Below are positions 5,832-9,864 of a stretch of 9,864 nt of DNA, one piece after another; position 1 is the first letter of the stretch; each line of letters begins with the position of its first letter. The position numbers and the translations under genes are program-made. Source of the stretch: Armatimonadota bacterium (GTDB lineage: Bacteria; Armatimonadota; Zipacnadia; Zipacnadales; UBA11051); assembly GCA_030612305.1 (NCBI GenBank), contig JAUWOG010000046.1, forward strand, positions 1 to 9,864, written 5' to 3'. The notes under the pieces are model-generated. The model saw only the letters and a list, made by a program, of their open reading frames with translations. It made no database searches and was not told where the DNA came from.

Positions 5832-8642
5832 ATGCGACTGCTGATCTGCATTTCCCTGACGGCATTGGGCTTCTCTGTGGCCTTCGCGCAACCCAAGACC
5901 CTCATCGAATGGACCTTTGACAAACGCGGTGACCTCGAAGGCTGGACCCAGCGGAACCACGTTGATGAACTGCGCGTCGAGGATGGCGCGCTCTGCGGAC
6001 GCGTGATGGATTGGGATCCGTTCGTGCGGGGGCCGCAGTTCGAGCTCCAGGCTACGCCATACCAGCGCCTCGAGGTACGCATCAAGACCGACTGCGGCGG
6101 CTATGGCGAATTCTTCTGGACGAATACGACCGAGTCGAAATATGGCGGCTTCTCAGCGGGCAAGGAAACGCCCTTCCAACTCACCGGCGACGAGCAGTGG
6201 CACGAGTATCACGTGTACCCGTTCTGGCACAAGGAAAAAAAGATCATCTTGCTGCGGCTGGACTTCCCGCGGCCGGCCGAGTCGGACTTCGGGAAAAAGA
6301 CGTTCGCCGTGGACTATATCCGCATTGTTGACCTGGGCGAGCCGGAGCAAGTGACCACAGAAGCACTGTGGGATTTCACGAAGGGCTCGCCGGGCTGGCA
6401 GGGCGCTGACGGCGGTGAGGTCAAGGCGGCCGGCGATGGTGTGCAGTTCGCCTCGGGCGCGAATGCCAGGGCGTACATGGTGAACCGGGCGCTACGTTGC
6501 CCAATCCAGGATAACTTCTGGGTGCACGTCGAGATGAAGCTGGACAAGGGCAGCGTGGGATACATCAAATGGGTCTCCTCGGAGTATTCCAGCATGCATT
6601 CGGTGAAATTCCCCGTCAAGGCAGACGGCGAGTTTCACAGCTACAACCTCGATGTGTCAATGCACAAGGAATGGACGGGCGACGCGCTGCTGCTGGGTCT
6701 GCAACCCAGCAATGTGGCGGGTGCTACCGCAGTGGTCCGCAGAATCGCCGTGGGCACAGACCCGATGGGCGGACCGGAAGTGGAGTGTACATACCTCGGC
6801 TTGGAGGATGCCATCAACCGGGTCGGAAGATCGGCGAGGCTGATACTCAATCTTGTGAACCGAGGCGGGACCGCGACAGCGAACACCGACATCCGAATTG
6901 ATGAGCTTCGTCTGCCGGAGGGCATCTCCGTGGTCGGCGCTGCGGACTGGCGAAGCATCCGCGCGCTCGAACCGTTCGCACCGACGTCACACCGCATTGC
7001 GTTGCAGGCAGCCAAGCCAATGGCGGGCGAGGTCGTCGTGCGACTGTCCGGCAAAGGGGCGCCGAAGCAGGCGCTGACTGGTTCGCTGCTGATCTCGGAG
7101 TCGCTCGACCTGCCCAAAGCCGACTACGTACCCGAGCCGCAGCCTGTCGACTCAGACTACGAGATCGGCGCGTTCTACTTCCCCGGCTTTCCGTCCATGG
7201 CGAGATGGGAGCCCGTCTTGCGCCACGCGCCCGCGCGCAGGCCCGTTCTCGGGTGGTATGACGAAGGCAACCCGGAGTGCGTTGATTGGCAGATCAAGTG
7301 GGCCGTCGAGCACGGCATCAAGTTCTTCTTGGTTGACTGGTACTGGAATGCGGGCGATCAGCATCTGGAGCACTGGGTAAATGCCTACAAGCAAGCGCGC
7401 TATCGGCGCTACCTCAAGTGGGCGATGATGTGGGCGAATCACAACCGACCCGGCAGCCACTCCGAAGATGATATGCGCAAGGTCGCCGAGTTCTGGGTGG
7501 ACAACTACTTCCACATGCCGGAGTACATGCGCATCGAGGACAAGCCCGTGGTCGTGATCTGGAGCGTCGGTAACATTCGGCGGGACCTGGGCGGCGAAGA
7601 CGGTGGCAAGCGCGCTTTGGAGATCGCCCGGCAGGTTGCGCGCGATGCCGGCTACAAAGGCATCTATTTCATCGCCATGAAGTGGCCTGAAGCATCCACC
7701 GATCCAGCGATCATTCGTGGTCTCGCCGACGACGGCTACGACATGACCTCGATCTACCACTACATGCACCATGGCGGCAAGGCGCAGGACCCGAGGCGCT
7801 TCTCGTTCGAGCTGGTCGCTGAGTCGAGCTACGACCACTGGAAGTCGTGGCACGAGGCGGGTATCCTGCCGTTCCTGCCCAACTTGTCCACGGGTTGGGA
7901 CTCGCGGCCCTGGCACGGCGACCGGGCGACAGTCATCCACGGCCGCACGGTCGAGCTGTTCCGGGCGATCTGCGAAGATGCAAAACGCTTCGCCGATGAG
8001 ACCGGCGTAAGGCGCATGGTCCTTGCGCCGCTCAACGAGTGGGGCGAGGGATCCTACGCCGAACCATCTAAGGAGTTCGGCTTCGGAATGTACGACGCCG
8101 TGCGCGACGTGTTCTGCAAGCAGCCGGCGGGAGGCTGGCCGCCGAATATCGCGCCGGGCGATGTCGGGCTGGGGCCCTACGATCTCGCCGAGGCCGACCT
8201 GAAATCCGTCGCCGTCTGGGCTTTCACGAACAGCGCCGAGGGGTGGAGCTCGCTGATGGGTGTGACCAACTTCCATCACAAAGACGGCGCCATCCACTTC
8301 GAGACGACGAGCAACGACCCCGCCATCGTCGCGACGCTGCACAAGGCGGACGCAAGCAAGTACCGGTTCGTCCACCTCCGCATGAGGCTCGACTCCCTCA
8401 AGTCGCCTGGCGAACGCGGCCAGCTGTTCTGGTCAACGACCACTTCGCCCGTCAGCGAAGCCAACAGTGCCACGTTCGAACTCATCGGCGACAGCAAGTT
8501 CCACGACTACGTCATCCCCGTCCACGAGAACCCCCGCTGGCGCGGGAAGATCAGCACGTTTCGGTTTGACCCGTGCTCTCATGCGGGGGCGAAGGTGGCG
8601 GTGGCGGAAGTAAGGCTGTGCGCGGTAAAGCCGACACGCTGA
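5832..8642 (+). CDS. Secreted multidomain WbsX/GH99-like glycoside hydrolase
   Basis: This 936-residue exported protein has a signal peptide (MRLLICISLTALGFSVAFA, likely cleaved after residue 19). The catalytic domain runs about 443-775: it opens with YEIGAFYFPGF, continues through WAVEHGIKFFLVDWYW and PVVVIWSVGNIRRDLGG, and ends in NEWGEGSYAEP (735-745). This is the layout of the WbsX / endo-mannosidase-like TIM-barrel proteins related to GH99. Three similar sugar-binding-like modules surround it, starting at W27, W180 and W796. Modules 1 and 3 share a tryptophan-phenylalanine start, a GW pair, an LFWTTT/FFWTNT strand and an F-x-L...H-x-Y segment. A CARDB-like region lies near 320-420. AAGGAG at 5816-5821 supports the ATG. 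It probably cuts mannose-containing or related glycans outside the cytosol. Its exact specificity is open, and WbsX members are often mislabelled as glycosyltransferases. Confidence 0.88.
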   Translation: MRLLICISLTALGFSVAFAQPKTLIEWTFDKRGDLEGWTQRNHVDELRVEDGALCGRVMDWDPFVRGPQFELQATPYQRLEVRIKTDCGGYGEFFWTNTTESKYGGFSAGKETPFQLTGDEQWHEYHVYPFWHKEKKIILLRLDFPRPAESDFGKKTFAVDYIRIVDLGEPEQVTTEALWDFTKGSPGWQGADGGEVKAAGDGVQFASGANARAYMVNRALRCPIQDNFWVHVEMKLDKGSVGYIKWVSSEYSSMHSVKFPVKADGEFHSYNLDVSMHKEWTGDALLLGLQPSNVAGATAVVRRIAVGTDPMGGPEVECTYLGLEDAINRVGRSARLILNLVNRGGTATANTDIRIDELRLPEGISVVGAADWRSIRALEPFAPTSHRIALQAAKPMAGEVVVRLSGKGAPKQALTGSLLISESLDLPKADYVPEPQPVDSDYEIGAFYFPGFPSMARWEPVLRHAPARRPVLGWYDEGNPECVDWQIKWAVEHGIKFFLVDWYWNAGDQHLEHWVNAYKQARYRRYLKWAMMWANHNRPGSHSEDDMRKVAEFWVDNYFHMPEYMRIEDKPVVVIWSVGNIRRDLGGEDGGKRALEIARQVARDAGYKGIYFIAMKWPEASTDPAIIRGLADDGYDMTSIYHYMHHGGKAQDPRRFSFELVAESSYDHWKSWHEAGILPFLPNLSTGWDSRPWHGDRATVIHGRTVELFRAICEDAKRFADETGVRRMVLAPLNEWGEGSYAEPSKEFGFGMYDAVRDVFCKQPAGGWPPNIAPGDVGLGPYDLAEADLKSVAVWAFTNSAEGWSSLMGVTNFHHKDGAIHFETTSNDPAIVATLHKADASKYRFVHLRMRLDSLKSPGERGQLFWSTTTSPVSEANSATFELIGDSKFHDYVIPVHENPRWRGKISTFRFDPCSHAGAKVAVAEVRLCAVKPTR

Positions 8643-8719
8643 CCGGTGGCGATGAAGCTCAATGTGAGGTGCCCGCCCAGCGCGAAGAGCACCGAGCCGG
8701 CGAAGATGCGCAGATACAT
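8579..8719 (-). pseudogene. Possible short membrane peptide or broken gene start
   Basis: A 46-codon minus-strand frame starts MYLRIFAGSVLFALGGHLTL and contains one membrane-like helix (about residues 3-23), then loses that character where it enters the glycosidase gene (below 8643). No clear ribosome binding site precedes the ATG, which lies 36 bases after the oxidoreductase stop on the same strand. The hydrophobic start and strong third-position GC suggest a real N-terminus, possibly cut off by the neighbouring gene. It could equally be chance. Confidence 0.2.
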
Positions 8720-8726
8720 TGTGCAG

Positions 8727-8741
8727 GAATGCGAAGCATTC
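8727..8741. terminator. Weak hairpin between convergent genes
   Basis: GAATGC (8727-8732) and GCATTC (8736-8741) pair around a GAA loop, in the 113 bases between the converging glycosidase and oxidoreductase stops. It could end transcription from both sides, but no T-run follows and the stem is short. Confidence 0.15.
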
Positions 8742-8755
8742 ACCGAGTTAGCGTC

Positions 8756-9739
8756 CTACGCCTCCACTACTTCATCCAGGGAGACGCGGCGGCCCTCTTG
8801 CTGTGCCAGCCGGCCCGCCTCCGTGATCGCGATACATTCGATCATCTGGTCATGATCCGCCTGTGGCTCGCCGGTCTCAACCATTGTCTTGATTCTATCC
8901 AGAATCAGCGCCGAGCCAAACGGGAATTCGAAGTCGCCAATCTGGCCGGAATGAATCGCCCCCGCTTCACCGAAGGCGCTGACGTAGAACGAGCAGTGAT
9001 AAGTCGGGCCGGAATCGCAGTTCAGCATCACACCCGCTTCCGGCCGATCCTCCCGCCCGCCGTAGTCGAGATGCACATAGGAAAGCTCGTCGGGGCCCAT
9101 CGCCTCAACCGCCGCGACGCCATCCCCGAAGATCGCCTGCGCGAGGCTGATGGCATGGATATGGCCGGCCATTGCCGTCCCGCCGCCCTTGATTGAGCCA
9201 TAGCCGACGCGCGGTCCGAGCTCCTGCAGCCGGTCCCGGAAGCGCGCCCCATCGGGCACCATCCGCAGCATCGAAAGCGACATCACCGCCACGTCATGCT
9301 CCTTGCCGAGCTGAAGAATCGCCTTCGCGTCAGCCAGCGTATATGCCAGCGGCTTGTCCACGAATGTCGGCACGCCCTTCTCCAGCCCCGGCGTAGCCAG
9401 CTCGAGATGCGTCGAGCCGTCGCCATTGCACTCCGGGATGAAGACGAGGTCCACGTCATCCGAACATCCTTCCGGCTCGGCACAGACCTCGCCACCAAAG
9501 CAGGCGACGACTGCCTCGGCGTCCTCCGGTGTTGTGTCCCATGCCTTTGCCAGCTCGAAGCCGCCGACATACGGCACAGTCATCACCGCCGGGTCATTGT
9601 AGTGCGTGTAGTGATAGAACAGCGCACCGTGGGCACGCCCGTGTGCCCGTATCGCGATGGGGTCATACTCGAACATCTGCGCACCGTAGTACAGCGCATG
9701 AAGGTCCCCGCCGATCATCCCAACCCGGATATTGGCCAT
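8756..9739 (-). CDS. Gfo/Idh/MocA-family oxidoreductase
   Basis: This is an NAD(P)-dependent sugar or cyclitol dehydrogenase of 327 residues. The N-terminal Rossmann fold opens with VGMIGGDLHALYYG, where the usual GxGxxG loop appears as G7-M-I-G10-G11-D-L-H-A. The family's EKP motif is present as VDKP (Asp128-Lys129-Pro130), with Lys129 the expected catalytic lysine, preceded by HLELATPGLEKGVPTFVD. The C-terminal alpha/beta domain contains AGHIHAIS with His193 and His195 where the family places its active-site histidine. Length is at the short end of the family. The minus-strand ATG at 9739 has GGGAGA (complement of 9746-9751) 6 bases upstream. The gene converges on the glycosidase, and its product may act on the sugar released by that enzyme, but no substrate can be named. 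Confidence 0.9.
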   Translation of the reverse strand: MANIRVGMIGGDLHALYYGAQMFEYDPIAIRAHGRAHGALFYHYTHYNDPAVMTVPYVGGFELAKAWDTTPEDAEAVVACFGGEVCAEPEGCSDDVDLVFIPECNGDGSTHLELATPGLEKGVPTFVDKPLAYTLADAKAILQLGKEHDVAVMSLSMLRMVPDGARFRDRLQELGPRVGYGSIKGGGTAMAGHIHAISLAQAIFGDGVAAVEAMGPDELSYVHLDYGGREDRPEAGVMLNCDSGPTYHCSFYVSAFGEAGAIHSGQIGDFEFPFGSALILDRIKTMVETGEPQADHDQMIECIAITEAGRLAQQEGRRVSLDEVVEA

Positions 9740-9766
9740 GTCGCTTCTCCCTTCTCAGCCCTTCCT

Positions 9767-9781
9767 GGAGGCTCAGCCTCC
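9767..9781. other. Hairpin in the leader of the oxidoreductase gene
   Basis: GGAGGC (9767-9772) and GCCTCC (9776-9781) form a perfect 6-bp stem with a TCA loop, 27 bases upstream of the oxidoreductase start. It could mark a transcript end from upstream or shape the leader. No T-run is present. Confidence 0.25.
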
Positions 9782-9795
9782 TGTCTGCGGCCTTA

Positions 9796-9864
9796 GCCGT
9801 TTGCCTTAGGCGGTTGGCTTGGCCGTTTGCCGTAGGCGGTTTCGGTGGCCGGTTGGCGGAGAGG
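9796..9864. repeat. 26-base tandem repeat running off the window edge
   Basis: Two units at 9796-9821 and 9822-9847 share GCCGTTTGCC, then TAGGCGGTT after one variable base. The last six bases of each unit diverge. A third, degenerate unit (GCCGGTTGGCGG) begins at 9848 and is cut by the end of the window. No open frame of note crosses it. Confidence 0.6.

Noticed and set aside
5598..5960. Plus- and minus-strand frames of 75-125 codons around 5598-6085
   Set aside because: They cross the inverted-repeat element and the glycosidase start, have no start signals and no domain character. None resembles a PIN-domain toxin.
7152..8375. 407-codon minus-strand open frame
   Set aside because: It is opposite the catalytic domain of the glycosidase and has no domain or ribosome binding site of its own.
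5832..8642. Annotation of the glycosidase as a glycosyltransferase
   Set aside because: WbsX domains are historically labelled so, but the signal peptide, binding-like modules and NEWGEG motif fit an exported GH99-like hydrolase better.

Overview
The window is GC-rich bacterial DNA. It looks like a chromosomal piece from an uncultured environmental bacterium that breaks down carbohydrates. A formylglycine-type sulfatase, a secreted WbsX/GH99-like glycosidase, a Gfo/Idh/MocA dehydrogenase, a diverged uroporphyrinogen-decarboxylase-fold protein and a PAC2-family protein together recall Planctomycetota, Armatimonadota or Hydrogenedentota-type genomes. That assignment is inference from gene content only. 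There are no RNA genes, CRISPR arrays, recognisable transposases or phage genes.

Left part (13-4482): a PAP2-type membrane phosphatase on the minus strand is divergent from a plus-strand run of three genes: a UroD/MtaA-fold protein, a PAC2-family protein and a cytosol-type sulfatase. The gaps between the three are 27 and 41 bases and each has a ribosome binding site, so they could form one transcript.

Middle part (4483-5831): this is the accessory-looking stretch. A small five-helix membrane protein on the minus strand has a good extended -10 promoter. It lies between two near-identical 31-base copies of the sulfatase 3' end, which suggests insertion or duplication. It is followed by an orphan VapB-type antitoxin gene with no VapC toxin. 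Next comes a gene-free 313-base stretch holding a 163-base element bounded by 19-base inverted repeats, with two perfect hairpins inside.

Right part (5832-9864): a 936-residue secreted multidomain glycosidase (three similar beta-sandwich-like modules around a WbsX/GH99-like catalytic domain) converges on a Gfo/Idh/MocA oxidoreductase on the minus strand. The window ends in a 26-base tandem repeat upstream of the oxidoreductase.

Taken together, the sulfatase, glycosidase and dehydrogenase fit the use of a sulfated or mannose-containing glycan, but nothing here fixes the substrate. I see no convincing new multi-gene system. The best leads are the repeat-flanked membrane gene, the inverted-repeat element beside the orphan antitoxin, and the UroD-fold protein lacking its zinc ligands.
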